Assembly (NCBI GenBank): GCA_963422675.2
Contig: CAXVYS010000024.1
Coordinates: 682,001 to 746,000, forward strand
Length of the DNA stretch: 64,000 nt
Source of the DNA: UBA4416 sp963422675
GTDB lineage: Bacteria > Bacteroidota > Bacteroidia > B-17B0 > Aurantibacillaceae
Reading direction: 5' to 3'
Shown here: piece after piece, positions 17,441 to 28,000 of the stretch
Numbering within the stretch: position 1 is the first letter of the stretch
How the letters are laid out: every line of letters starts with the position of its first letter
Made by a program: the position numbers and the translations under genes
The notes under the pieces: model-generated
What the model saw: only the letters and a program-made list of their open reading frames with translations
Told to the model about the DNA's origin: nothing
Database searches by the model: none

Positions 17441-18838
17441 ATGGAATTCAGAATAGAAACAGACACAATGGGTGAGGTAAAAGTACCTGCTCATGTTTAT
17501 TGGGGAGCTCAAACAGAAAGATCCCGAAACAATTTTAAAATTGGGCCTGAGGCAAGTATGCCTAAGGAAATCATATATGCGTTTGGATATTTAAAGAAAG
17601 CAGCAGCTTTGGCTAATTGTGAACTGGGTGTTTTAACAAAAGAAAAAAGTGATTTAATTGGAAAAGTATGCGATGAGATTCTGGCTAAAAAGTTGGATGA
17701 TCAGTTTCCTTTGGTAATATGGCAAACAGGATCGGGCACGCAAAGTAACATGAATGCAAACGAAGTAATTGCTTACCGTGCACATGTTATGAATGGCGGA
17801 CAATTAACAGATGAGCCAAAAATTTTGCATCCGAATGACGACGTTAATAAATCTCAAAGCAGTAACGATACCTACCCAACAGCTATGCACATTGCGGCTT
17901 ACAAACAAGTGGTGGAAATCACTATTCCGGGAATGGAAAAGCTACGTGATTCTTTAGCTAAAAAAGTAAAAGAGTTTGAAACTATTATTAAAACAGGAAG
18001 AACCCATTTTATGGATGCAACACCGTTATCTCTTGGACAAGAGTTTAGTGGATATGTACAGCAAATAAACATGAGTATCCGTGCTTTAAAAAACGCGTTA
18101 GATGCCGTAAAAGAACTGGCATTAGGTGGAACAGCGGTTGGTACAGGTTTAAATACACCAAAAGGATACGATGTATTGGTGGCGAAAAAAATTGCAGAAT
18201 TAACCGGCTTGCCATTTGTAACGGCTCCTAACAAGTTTGAGGCACTGGCAGCACACGATGCTATGATCGAATTAAGTGGAGCTTTAAAACGCAGCGCGGT
18301 AGCTTTATTTAAAATAGCAAACGATATCAGGATGTTGTCTTCAGGGCCACGTTGTGGCATTGGAGAAATTGTTATTCCTGATAACGAGCCGGGTTCATCT
18401 ATTATGCCCGGTAAAGTAAATCCTACACAGCCTGAAGCTTTAACGATGGTTTGTGCTCAGGTTATAGGAAATGATGTAGCAGCAACGATGGGTGGTGCTA
18501 TGGGCCATTTCGAATTAAATGTGTTTAAACCTTTAATTGCGGCAAATGTATTGCAATCGGCACGTTTAATTGGCGATGCCTGTGTATCCTTTACAGAAAA
18601 ATGCAGTGATGGTATTACTGCGAATTTACCGGAAATTAAAAAGCATTTAGAAAACTCTTTAATGTTGGTAACGGCTTTAAATACCCATATTGGTTACGAA
18701 AAAGCGGCTAAAATTGCTAAAACAGCACACAAAGGAAATAAAACCCTGCGTGAAGCGGCTATTGAATTGGGTTATGTGACGAACGAACAATTTGATCTTT
18801 GGGTTCGTCCGGAAGATATGATTGGAAGTTTAAAATAA
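17441..18838 (+). CDS. fumC: Class II fumarate hydratase
   Basis: A 465-residue FumC, normal length. It hydrates fumarate to malate in the TCA cycle and needs no iron-sulfur cluster. Visible signatures are TGSGTQSNMNANEVI (substrate site), SSNDTYPTAMHIA, GRTHFMDATPLSLGQEFSGY (proton-shuttling His region) and the superfamily signature GSSIMPGKVNPTQPE with the catalytic Ser loop. It stands alone on the plus strand between the tetR promoter region and a strong terminator. The start ATG is preceded by CATTTTTAGTAAATTCGG, which has a one-mismatch -7 box (TAAATTCG at 17413). Confidence 0.97.
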   Translation: MEFRIETDTMGEVKVPAHVYWGAQTERSRNNFKIGPEASMPKEIIYAFGYLKKAAALANCELGVLTKEKSDLIGKVCDEILAKKLDDQFPLVIWQTGSGTQSNMNANEVIAYRAHVMNGGQLTDEPKILHPNDDVNKSQSSNDTYPTAMHIAAYKQVVEITIPGMEKLRDSLAKKVKEFETIIKTGRTHFMDATPLSLGQEFSGYVQQINMSIRALKNALDAVKELALGGTAVGTGLNTPKGYDVLVAKKIAELTGLPFVTAPNKFEALAAHDAMIELSGALKRSAVALFKIANDIRMLSSGPRCGIGEIVIPDNEPGSSIMPGKVNPTQPEALTMVCAQVIGNDVAATMGGAMGHFELNVFKPLIAANVLQSARLIGDACVSFTEKCSDGITANLPEIKKHLENSLMLVTALNTHIGYEKAAKIAKTAHKGNKTLREAAIELGYVTNEQFDLWVRPEDMIGSLK

Positions 18839-18862
18839 AACACAACTCTTTGGAAAATAAAG

Positions 18863-18895
18863 AAGCTTAAACAAATCCTGTTTAAGCTTTTTTTG
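18863..18895 (+). terminator. Rho-independent terminator of fumC
   Basis: An 11-bp perfect stem AAGCTTAAACA/TGTTTAAGCTT with loop AATCC, followed by a run of T. It lies between fumC and the convergent secreted-hydrolase gene and could serve both. Confidence 0.9.
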
Positions 18896-18934
18896 TTGGT
18901 GAGGGTCTAATTACACGTTATGCCTTGTCTGTAT

Positions 18935-20191
18935 TTAATCATGTTTTATAAATTTGAGTGTTAGGATTTTATGGTTGGTTTCAATAGCTATAAAATAAAC
19001 ACCGTTTGGTAATGATATAATGTTCATTGTTTCGGAAGTTGTGCCACTTAGGTGTTGTTTCCCAACAACATCATAAATTGTGTAATGGAACACATTCAAC
19101 CCATCACTTTTTATATGAAGAGTATTCTCCGCAGGGGTTGGGTAAATTGAAACAGACAGGTTTGAATCTGTTTCATCTAAACCTGTGATGGTTGGATTTA
19201 AAATAGCAGAAGAGGAGTCTTTTGAACATCCATTACTTACAACATGTGTAACCGTATAGGTTTGACTGTTGGTGTAAACATGGGTCGGATTATTTAATAA
19301 ACTGCTTGTTCCGTCGCCAAAATACCACTTGTTATTTATAGCAGGCGACAGGCTTGTAAACTGATAGCTGAGAGGACCTGTTAATGAAGAAGTAAAAGGT
19401 GCCCACGGTTTATATTTTCCAATATTCCAGGTCGATAAACTATCGTTAACCACACTATGTGCTATTTGCTTTAAAAAGGTTGCATTAGGTGCTGAAACCC
19501 CGGCGGTATATGTATTGGTTAAAACACTTTTATGAAACAATACTTCGTAAAATACGCAGGCCGTTAAATACGAACCTTCTATGGAGGGGTGACTTTGATC
19601 TGCATTATATAATTCTAACGCCGGATTTTGAGAAATTGATTTCCGGAATGCTTCTCCTGCCGGAGAAAAAGTAGCCTTGCAGGTATCTGCAAATAATTTA
19701 TAAGACTGTCTTAGCCTGTTTTGCATGCCAATATAAGTACATACAGGAGGATAGCCGGCACAGTTTGAAGCATCACCATTTTTTCTTCCCCAGGTTTCAT
19801 AAAATATGGTTTCGGTACATGGGTTATGATGTTTAATAATACTATCGAGTTTAATTGCATAGGGCAGTGTTTGAGAATTAACCTGAGTAGGAGGGAAGGA
19901 TGGTTCCTGGCTCTGTGCCTGTAATACCACACAATCCCATGCAACAGAATTAATCTTTGAAACACTTAATGCATCAGAAAAATGGCCCTGAAATGTTTGG
20001 CCTCCGGGACAGTTTGAATCAAAAATTAAAGTATCGCCGTTTGCTAATGCAACATCTTTAATGAGCTGTGGCAAATTGTTTACATAAGTATAACTATTAC
20101 CTAAAAACAACACATTTAATTTTTTATGCTGTTGGGCCTTTAAGCCATTAACAACAAGGGTCAGAAATAACAGGATATATAAACGTTTCAT
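18935..20191 (-). CDS. Secreted SGNH/GDSL-like (DUF4886-type) hydrolase with PKD and T9SS sorting domains
   Basis: A 418-residue secreted protein. After the signal peptide (MKRLYILLFLTLVVNGLKAQ) comes LFLGNSYTYVNNLP, where Ser33 in GNSY is the likely SGNH nucleophile, and later DQSHPSIEG, the expected Asp-x-x-His pair. This head most resembles DUF4886. A PKD-like domain follows (about 245-325, WYFGDGTSSLLNNPTHVYTN), then a T9SS type A sorting domain (about 340-418) with VSIYPTPAENTLHI and GVYFIAI. It is probably an esterase or deacetylase exported to the cell surface; substrate unknown. Its start overlaps the stop of the upstream GEVED gene by one base (TAATG), so the two are translationally coupled. 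Confidence 0.8.
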   Translation of the reverse strand: MKRLYILLFLTLVVNGLKAQQHKKLNVLFLGNSYTYVNNLPQLIKDVALANGDTLIFDSNCPGGQTFQGHFSDALSVSKINSVAWDCVVLQAQSQEPSFPPTQVNSQTLPYAIKLDSIIKHHNPCTETIFYETWGRKNGDASNCAGYPPVCTYIGMQNRLRQSYKLFADTCKATFSPAGEAFRKSISQNPALELYNADQSHPSIEGSYLTACVFYEVLFHKSVLTNTYTAGVSAPNATFLKQIAHSVVNDSLSTWNIGKYKPWAPFTSSLTGPLSYQFTSLSPAINNKWYFGDGTSSLLNNPTHVYTNSQTYTVTHVVSNGCSKDSSSAILNPTITGLDETDSNLSVSIYPTPAENTLHIKSDGLNVFHYTIYDVVGKQHLSGTTSETMNIISLPNGVYFIAIETNHKILTLKFIKHD

Positions 20192-21030
20192 TAGTTCTTA
20201 ATAATTTTAGTATACATGGTTCCTTCACTAGTGATTACCTCCAGAAAATAAATTCCTGTCGCTAAAGCTGAAAGGTCTGCTGTTATTAGATCGTTCAGGT
20301 GGTTAAAGTTAACCTTTAATGGAGTTCCGTCCATAGAGTTCATCGACACTTTATGGATGTTTATTGCGTTTTTAACAATAACGGAAAATATATTTTCTAC
20401 AGGATTAGGATAAGAAATAATAGAAGCGTGTAAGCCAGATTCTTTAATTCCTGTGGCTGTAGTAATATTTATAGGATAATCTTCTGTTTCTCCCCAATCC
20501 ATAATATCAGTAGAGGAAGTACTTGCATTACAGGGAGCTATCACATAATTATTGGTCATGTTATAATTATCATCTTCTACAATTCTTACCCTCATTCTTG
20601 TGGTGCCTGTTACGGCTCCTGTAGGGACAGTAAAACTAACCGTTTGAGTGGTTAAAGCAATAGGAACTCCACCAGCAGGATTATTTAAAATCTTTTCTGT
20701 TGTTTCAAAAATGTTGTTGTGATTATAATCGATCCAGGCACCAATACCAACTCCGCCTTTTACATCAAACGTTACGCTTAAGGTCTGTACACTGCCTTTT
20801 AATAAATTTGGAGCGGTTAAATTGGAATAATAAATATAATGTGGAGCAGCCGATTGGGCGTTTGATGGATTGTTAAGTGTACCAAGTGTTACACCAAAAA
20901 TGGCATCATCAACAGCAAAAGGGTCATCATCAAAACCGGCATTACAATAGGGTGTTGGAGAAGTAGTTTGCGCATTTATAGTTAGTCCTGAAAACAAAAG
21001 GGCGATGATAATTTTAGTCGTTTTTTTCAT
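20191..21030 (-). CDS. Secreted GEVED-domain protein with T9SS sorting domain
   Basis: A 279-residue exported protein with signal peptide MKKTTKIIIALLFSGLTINAQ. It carries the calcium-loop-like AWIDYNHNNIFETTEKIL and the motif DWGETEDYPINI, the hallmark of GEVED domains, which accompany secreted enzymes and adhesins. The T9SS type A sorting domain (about 205-279) contains ISYPNPVENIFSV and ATGIYFLEV. No catalytic domain is present, so it may be a binding or structural partner of the hydrolase encoded right after it. Confidence 0.85.
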   Translation of the reverse strand: MKKTTKIIIALLFSGLTINAQTTSPTPYCNAGFDDDPFAVDDAIFGVTLGTLNNPSNAQSAAPHYIYYSNLTAPNLLKGSVQTLSVTFDVKGGVGIGAWIDYNHNNIFETTEKILNNPAGGVPIALTTQTVSFTVPTGAVTGTTRMRVRIVEDDNYNMTNNYVIAPCNASTSSTDIMDWGETEDYPINITTATGIKESGLHASIISYPNPVENIFSVIVKNAINIHKVSMNSMDGTPLKVNFNHLNDLITADLSALATGIYFLEVITSEGTMYTKIIKN

Positions 21031-21184
21031 GTTAGAGTTTAGTGTTTTTATTTATGACATGGTATAGCTCGGTTGTTCCTATAAAGTGTTGAGTTATTTT
21101 CATGATTATTTTTTTACAAAATTCTGCAAATAACCATGATTAATAAACTATTTTTACGCTCATTATTAGGTTTCGCACATATAC

Positions 21185-22687
21185 ATGACCCCCTCTAAAG
21201 ACCTGTTTGAGCTAGTAAAATCAATGAGTTCGGCCGAAAAGGGCTATGTAAAAAAACGCGCATTGGTTTTTAAAGTGAATGCGCAGAACCTGCAACTCCT
21301 TGAGTTAATTGATAAACAAGACGAGTATGATGAAGCGTTAATTCTAAAAAAACTAAAAACGTTTAATAAAAATAAGTTTGCAGTAGCTAAAAACTACCTC
21401 TATACTTTTATTTTGGAATGTTTGGAAAACTACAACCAGACAAATGTAAAAAACGAAATTCGAAGCTTGCTTAATAAAGTGGAAATCCTTAACCATAAAG
21501 GGCTTGATCACCAAACGATAAAGCTTGTTAAACGCGCCAAACAATTAGCAGAACAATATCAGCTATACAATTACCTGGCAGAAATTTCAGATTGGGAAGT
21601 TTTGGGGTTGATGGAAAAAAAACAAACACCCGAATTATTTAAAGAAATTGAAGCACTGTATCAACAAACGGAAGATACTCTTTTAAATCTTGAATCGGCC
21701 GTTAAATCAAAATCCTTTTTTACGCTCAGCCGGCAGAAATACCTTAACTCTGGCTTTGCCCGCACAAAAAATTCAATAAAAGAATTGGAAGATGTCTTTA
21801 GGAGAACAGCAAAAAATGTTTCAGGTTCCCCCGATAACTTTATAAGTAATTTTTACTTTTTGTTGGCCAATGCCAACTTCAACTTTATGAATAGCAGGTT
21901 CCGGGAGGCATATCAGTATATTTTAAAATTAGAAAGTTATTGGGAAAAGTTTCCTAAAATGAAAGAAACGTATGTTACGCTATATATTAATTATTTAATA
22001 CGAAAAGTACTGTTTGAAGAACGATTACACCTTGTGACTAATGTATTTAAAACGCTTGATGTCACTATGAGTTTTATCAATAGTCATGAAGTAGACAAAA
22101 AGCACTTAAGTATTGTGTACGTTTTAAAGTTGGGGATGCATAATCAGTTTGCTGATTATAAAGGGAGCCTGGATATTTTAAATAAAATTTTTGCTTTTAG
22201 AAAAACGCTGATTGGCAAAAAATTTATTGAATCGGAAGAGCAATTGTTTATAGTAACCGCGGCAGATTATTATTATGAGATAGGTGATTTGAAAAAAGCC
22301 AATCAATATATTAACGAGATCATTAATTCTAAAATTGAGTACAGAGACGATATTTATTGTTTTTCGCATGTAAAAAGCATTGTTGTTCATTATGACATGA
22401 ACAATAAGGATTTACTGGATTATAAAATAAATACAACAATCAAATTTTTAAAAAGCAGGAAACGATTACATAAAACGGAAGAGTTAGTTCTAAAGTTTAT
22501 TAAGGCTCATTTGAGCAAAGTACCTTCTGTAAAAGATTATAGAAGCCTTAAAGACCAGGTAGAAAAACTGATAAAATCTCCTTTGGAGAAAAACGTGTTG
22601 AACTACTTTAATTTTTTGATTTGGATTGACAGTAAAATGGAAGGAAAACGCTTTGAAGAGGTAAAAAAGAAACAATTAATGCCTTAA
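21185..22687 (+). CDS. Cytosolic helical-repeat (TPR-like) protein of unknown function
   Basis: A 500-residue protein without signal peptide or membrane segments. It is helical, rich in Lys, Leu and Tyr, with TPR-like spacing in segments such as GDLKKANQYINEIINSK and NHKGLDHQTIKLVKRAKQLA, but no clean TPR consensus. The opening (MTPSKDLFELVKSMSSAEKGYVKKRA) resembles the opening of the 481-residue protein encoded at 49753-51198, and the overall layout is the same, so they are probable paralogues. I do not know a function; such proteins are usually scaffolds. Confidence 0.6.
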   Translation: MTPSKDLFELVKSMSSAEKGYVKKRALVFKVNAQNLQLLELIDKQDEYDEALILKKLKTFNKNKFAVAKNYLYTFILECLENYNQTNVKNEIRSLLNKVEILNHKGLDHQTIKLVKRAKQLAEQYQLYNYLAEISDWEVLGLMEKKQTPELFKEIEALYQQTEDTLLNLESAVKSKSFFTLSRQKYLNSGFARTKNSIKELEDVFRRTAKNVSGSPDNFISNFYFLLANANFNFMNSRFREAYQYILKLESYWEKFPKMKETYVTLYINYLIRKVLFEERLHLVTNVFKTLDVTMSFINSHEVDKKHLSIVYVLKLGMHNQFADYKGSLDILNKIFAFRKTLIGKKFIESEEQLFIVTAADYYYEIGDLKKANQYINEIINSKIEYRDDIYCFSHVKSIVVHYDMNNKDLLDYKINTTIKFLKSRKRLHKTEELVLKFIKAHLSKVPSVKDYRSLKDQVEKLIKSPLEKNVLNYFNFLIWIDSKMEGKRFEEVKKKQLMP

Positions 22688-22824
22688 TTATCCTGAATCA
22701 GGCTTATTTTCAAACTAATTTTGTAGCCTGTTAACATTTTATTTTCTTATTGAATTTTTTTATAACATTGACGGTCAGGCACAAATGTATAAACAATCGA
22801 GGGCTTTATGGATTTAGACAATTA

Positions 22825-22856
22825 TTTGCGGGAGAAAATTTTCGGCACTATATTTG
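22825..22856 (+). promoter_or_regulatory. Bacteroidota-type promoter for the barrel/lipoprotein pair
   Basis: TTTG at 22825-22828, a 20-base spacer and an exact -7 box TATATTTG at 22849-22856. The transcript would have a leader of about 85 bases before the ATG at 22948. It also shows that a longer reading frame opening at 22750 is not the real gene start. Confidence 0.75.
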
Positions 22857-22947
22857 TTTTGTCGACAGAAATATTACTTTTGCCAAACATTTTGAGCATT
22901 TAAAAGAACAATTTAACGACTTAATTATTAAAACAAAACAGAAAATT

Positions 22948-23928
22948 ATGAAGAAAAAAGCACTATTTGCAGCTGTGATGATTTCGACAGTTTTAGCAAA
23001 TGCACAGGAAGGCACTTCGGTAGATCCTACTGTGATAAAGAACAGAAAAGGCCAGGAAGTTTTGCCAAAAGCCGGTGATATTGCACTTGGATTTAATGCT
23101 GTTCCGGTAATCGATTTCCTGGTACAATCCATTAAAGTTGGAGCAGTTTCGGGTACAAGTGCGGGAACAACATCGCAGTTTACTCAAAATGCAGGACAAC
23201 AAATTGTTGGAAAGTACTTTTTAGATGGGAAAACAGCTATCAGAGCAAGATTTGGGTTTAACAGCTTAAGTACAACTCAAACTAACCTGGTGCAGGATTC
23301 TAAAGCGGTTTATGCAGCTTCTTTAAGTGGAACCCCGGAAGATATCCGTGCAGCAAGTATTTTAACTGTAGAGGACAAAAGAAGTTTTGTACAAAACAAC
23401 TTAGTGTTGGCTGTAGGTTATGAAAAAAGAAGAGGTTATGGCCGCTTAGTAGGTTTTTATGGAGCTGAGATTGGAGTATCAAGAACAGCACAAAAAGAAT
23501 CAAGGTCTTACGGAAATGAGTTTTCTGATCAATACAATACTGTTTTTACAAACAACTTTGTTTCAGGAGCTACATCTGTTCAAAACCCAGCAGGTACTGC
23601 AACCCGTTTAAAAGAAGAAAAAATTGATGCAACGTGGGGTATAGGCGCAAGAGGATTTATTGGGGTTGAATATTTTGTATTTGCAAAAATTTCGATCGCG
23701 GCAGAATATGGTTTTGGCTATTCTTTTGCAAGATCTAAAAACTTACAAAGAAAACAGGATACATATCTGGTTGGACAGAACGGACCAACTGTAGTAGAAG
23801 AAAAAGTTGATACAAAATCGCCCAGTACATCCCGCGGATTTGGTGTTGATAATGGTATCAACTCAACATTAAACAAAGCAGGTATTGGTGGAAGTACAGC
23901 ATCAGTATCATTATTGTTCCATTTTTAA
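22948..23928 (+). CDS. Exported protein, probable outer-membrane beta barrel
   Basis: A 326-residue protein with signal peptide MKKKALFAAVMISTVLANAQ. I chose the ATG at 22948 because it gives a proper signal peptide and lies downstream of a consensus promoter. The body alternates polar and hydrophobic residues (for example YGFGYSFARS, IGARGFIGVEYFVFAKISIA) and ends in aromatic SLLFHF, the C-terminal phenylalanine typical of outer-membrane barrels. No specific family is recognised. The lipoprotein gene 38 bases downstream is probably in the same unit. Confidence 0.7.
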   Translation: MKKKALFAAVMISTVLANAQEGTSVDPTVIKNRKGQEVLPKAGDIALGFNAVPVIDFLVQSIKVGAVSGTSAGTTSQFTQNAGQQIVGKYFLDGKTAIRARFGFNSLSTTQTNLVQDSKAVYAASLSGTPEDIRAASILTVEDKRSFVQNNLVLAVGYEKRRGYGRLVGFYGAEIGVSRTAQKESRSYGNEFSDQYNTVFTNNFVSGATSVQNPAGTATRLKEEKIDATWGIGARGFIGVEYFVFAKISIAAEYGFGYSFARSKNLQRKQDTYLVGQNGPTVVEEKVDTKSPSTSRGFGVDNGINSTLNKAGIGGSTASVSLLFHF

Positions 23929-23966
23929 TTAAAACAACTTAACTCATAATATTAAAATATAAAACC

Positions 23967-24857
23967 ATGAAAAAATCACTTTTATTAATAGCGACAGTAG
24001 CAGTATTATTTTCCTGCAAGAAAAAAGATGACAACACTTTTGAGGCAACTGATATGACAGGTAATACTACTGTTGAAGGTACTGCAACAAAACAAATCGG
24101 TGGTAACGTAACTCCTTTAGCAGGAGCAGTAGTTACAGTAAAAATTAAAAATAGCGGAGCAGGTGGATTATATCCTTCTGCATCAACTGTTGGTTCTGAA
24201 GTTTATACAGGAGTAACAAATGCACAAGGTAAATACTCGGTGAGTGTGAAAACAAATGGTACCGGTGTAAATTCGGAAATTACGTTTAAAGGATTTTCTG
24301 CAACCAGCGATACAGCTATGTCAAGTATTCTTTATGATTTCCCTACAACCGTTTATACACCGGTTTTATACAAAGGTGTAAGTATTACACAAAATAATAC
24401 GTTTGTTGGTACGCCATTAGTTACTCCATCTAACCAGGGTGTTGGTACTGCAACCGTTTCAGGTATGTTATACCGCCCAACATGGATACATGCTGCCGTT
24501 TCAGGAGCACCAACGTATAGCTTAACATTTCCTGCACCAAACCGTGTCGTTTATTTAGAATATGATAAAGATCCTATGACTTTAACTAAAAAAATCTACA
24601 CTACTACAACAGATGCAAGCGGACATTATTCTTTTGTTGTAACTACTCCAAATATGGGAATTGTAGGATTTAATAATGCTGCAAAAATTTACACAGCAGA
24701 TTTTGCAGCAACAAATGATACCATTAAATTTACGGGTGGTGTTAACACCGGTAAACCAGGTGTATTCCCGGGTGGAACATTAAACTCAAATACGATTTAT
24801 TCAACTGTAATCAGAAACGCTCAAAACTTTAGTTATAACACATTTATTAATGATTAA
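23967..24857 (+). CDS. Lipoprotein with carboxypeptidase-regulatory-like beta domains
   Basis: A 296-residue lipoprotein: MKKSLLLIATVAVLFSC places the lipobox cysteine at residue 17, followed by KKKDD. Two beta-sandwich-like segments have the pattern of carboxypeptidase regulatory-like domains (VEGTATKQIGGNVTPLAGAV then NAQGKYSVSVKTN; and VSGMLYRP then TTDASGHYSFVVTT). Such domains usually mediate binding. It follows the barrel-like protein and could be its surface partner; function unknown. Confidence 0.7.
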   Translation: MKKSLLLIATVAVLFSCKKKDDNTFEATDMTGNTTVEGTATKQIGGNVTPLAGAVVTVKIKNSGAGGLYPSASTVGSEVYTGVTNAQGKYSVSVKTNGTGVNSEITFKGFSATSDTAMSSILYDFPTTVYTPVLYKGVSITQNNTFVGTPLVTPSNQGVGTATVSGMLYRPTWIHAAVSGAPTYSLTFPAPNRVVYLEYDKDPMTLTKKIYTTTTDASGHYSFVVTTPNMGIVGFNNAAKIYTADFAATNDTIKFTGGVNTGKPGVFPGGTLNSNTIYSTVIRNAQNFSYNTFIND

Positions 24858-24881
24858 TCGTTAATCGCATTTTTCTATTAA

Positions 24882-24910
24882 AAAGCCCCGATACTATCGG
24901 GGCTTTTTTT
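24882..24910 (+). terminator. Rho-independent terminator after the lipoprotein gene
   Basis: Stem AAAGCCCCGAT/ATCGGGGCTTT with a 3-base loop followed by a T run. Confidence 0.9.
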
Positions 24911-25030
24911 GTTACCTCCGACAGGGGTAGGTTAAAATGGGCCTTATAGAGCGTAAAGCCAGCTTGAAGCCAATGAGGAACAAAAAGGCTTAAATAGTTA
25001 TAATTCTATACGGGGTTTTATTAATTCATG

Positions 25031-25038
25031 TATCTTTG
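25031..25038 (+). promoter_or_regulatory. -7 box of the mfd promoter
   Basis: TATCTTTG is an exact TAnnTTTG match only eight bases before the mfd start codon, implying a very short or absent leader. No good -33 box is visible. Confidence 0.5.
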
Positions 25039-25046
25039 CCGCCTAA

Positions 25047-28000
25047 ATGTGGTGGAACGGTAAATTTTGGGGAGAGCTACAGAGCAAGCAAGTAAACTTA
25101 AATACAAATGTATTTATTTCGGGTTTACGAGGATCTTCTTTTGCCTTTTTGATAAATGATCTTTTTCAAAACACAGATTCCAATTTTTTTATTGTTTGTA
25201 ATGATAAAGAAAAAGCAGCCTATGTATTAAACGACCTGCAAACACTCCTTCCGGAAAAACATATTTTTTACTTTCCCGAAAGTTATAAAGTTCCTTATAA
25301 GGAAGAAAAAACCAGTAATGCCTCTGTTCAGGAAAGAGCAGAAACATTAAGCCAGTTGAGTAAAGAAAATTACTCAGGCATTGTTGTTACTTATGCTGCC
25401 GCTCTTGCAGAGAAAGTAGCCTCTAAAACAAGCTTAAGTAAAAACACGCTTATTATAAAAAAAGGAGAGAAATTAAGCATCGATTTTATCCAGGAATTTT
25501 TAACAAGTTATGATTTTGAATTATGTGATTTTGTTTCAGAACCTGGCCAATATGCTATTCGTGGTGGCATTGTGGATGTTTACTCCTTTGCGCATGAGTT
25601 GCCCTATCGCATCGAATTATTTGGAAATGATGTAGATGCTATTAAAACCTTTGATCCTGCTACTCAATTATCTAATCATAATTATGATTTTGTAACAATC
25701 ATTCCTGATATTCAATCTAACCAGGTGATTGAAGTTCGGCAGCCTATATTCGATTATCTTTTAAAAGATACAGTGCTTTGTTTTGATGATGTATTATATA
25801 CGAAAGAGCTCATTGATAAACTATTTGCGAAAACACAAAAATCATTCGAAGCCTTAACGGGAGAAATAAAACACATTGAGCCGGCTGAATTATATCTGCA
25901 GGCCGATGACTTTTTATCTATTATTAAGCCCTACAGGCTTATTGAATATGGTTTAAATGCCCATATCTCCTCGCAAACCATTAGCTTTAATCAAAGTGTA
26001 CAGCCACAGTTCAATAAGAACTTTGAGATGCTCATTAACGATCTTAAAGCCAACAAAGCCAAAGGCTATAAAAACTATTTAACCACGGATAATGCCAAGC
26101 AGGCCGAAAGGCTTCATACAATTTTCAACGATATCTTATCAAAAGAACACCGTACCTATGATAGTTTAATAGAGCATGTAAACATTAATATTCATGAAGG
26201 CTTTATCGATCATGAGTTAAAAATTGCCTGCTACACCGATCACCAGATCTTTGAACGTTACCATCGCTTTCATTTAAAAGAAACACGCTATAAAACGGCT
26301 GAATCGTTAACCTTAAAAGAAATTCTTTCGCTTAATCCCGGAGATTTTGTAACCCATATCGACCATGGTATTGGCCGTTTTGGTGGGCTTGTAAAAATAA
26401 ACGCTAATGGTAAAATGCAGGAAGCGGTGAAACTCGTTTATAAAGACAATGATTTTTTATATGTGAGTATCCATAGCTTACACCGTATTAGCAAGTATAC
26501 CGGCAAAGAAGGAAATGTACCACGTATTGATAAAATAGGTTCTACAACCTGGAGCACACTTAAACAAAAAACAAAACGTAATGTAAAGGAAGTTGCATAC
26601 GATTTGATTAAGCTATATGCGAAAAGAAAAGCGCAGCCCGGTCACCGTTACCCGCAGGATAATTATTTACAACATGAACTGGAAGCTTCATTTATTTATG
26701 AAGATACGCCCGATCAGATAAAAGTAACCTCCGATGTAAAACGGGATATGGAAAAACCACATCCTATGGATAGGCTGGTATGTGGTGATGTAGGCTTTGG
26801 TAAAACAGAAATAGCAATACGTGCGGCATTTAAAGCTGTGTGCGATAGTAAGCAGGTTGCTATATTGGTGCCAACAACCATTTTGGCTTACCAGCATTAT
26901 AAAACCTTTAAAGACCGTTTAAAGGACCTTCCCTGCACGGTTAACTTTATCAATCGTTTTAAATCCGCTAAGGAAACCAAAGAAGTAATCAATGGGATTC
27001 AGGAGGGGAAGATAGACATTCTTATAGGTACTCATAAAATTGTGGGGAAGGATATGAAGTTTAAGAATCTTGGTTTATTAATTATTGATGAAGAACAAAA
27101 ATTTGGTGTTGGGATAAAAGACAAATTAAAATTATTCAAAGCAACAATAGATACTTTAACCTTAACAGCCACACCTATTCCAAGAACACTGCAATTCAGT
27201 TTAATGGGTGCCCGTGACTTATCGGTTATCAGTACACCTCCGCCAAACCGTTACCCAGTGCAAACAGAGCTTATTTCGTTTAGTGAAGAAGCTATACGGG
27301 ATGCTATTTCTTATGAGTTAAACCGGGGTGGCCAGGTTTATTTTGTGCACAATAAAGTACAGAATATACAGGAAGTTGCAGGTATTTTACAACGGTTGGT
27401 TCCCGAAGCACGCATTGCTGTTGGCCATGGACAAATGGATGGTGATAAGCTCGAAGATATTATGCTTGGCTTTATTGAAGGCGAATATGATGTGCTTGTT
27501 GCTACAACTATTATAGAGTCGGGCTTAGATATTAGTAATGCCAATACCATTATTATAAACGATTCTCAAAACTTCGGATTGAGCGATTTGCACCAGATGC
27601 GGGGTAGAGTAGGGCGGAGTAATAAAAAAGCATTCTGTTATTTATTAACACCGCCTTTTATAAATTTAACTTCCGAGGCCCGTAAACGCTTAAAGGCTAT
27701 TGTTGAGTTCAGTGATTTAGGAAGCGGCTTTCAAATTGCTATGCGCGATTTGGATATAAGGGGTGCAGGTAATTTATTGGGAGGAGAGCAAAGTGGCTTT
27801 ATTAATGATATGGGCTTTGATACCTATATGAAAATTTTAAATGAAGCCATTGAAGAGTTAAAACAAGAAGACTGGTACAAAGAAACCATTGAAGACGGTG
27901 AATCAGCAAATACAGATAAATCGGTATTCTCCCGCCAGTTTGTTAAAGAAACAACAGTTGATACCGATCTGCAGTTATTAATCCCGGATACCTATGTGAG

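Noticed and set aside
22750..22947. Upstream extension of the barrel-like gene to an ATG at 22750
   Set aside because: It would start before a consensus promoter and place 66 non-signal residues in front of a perfect signal peptide.
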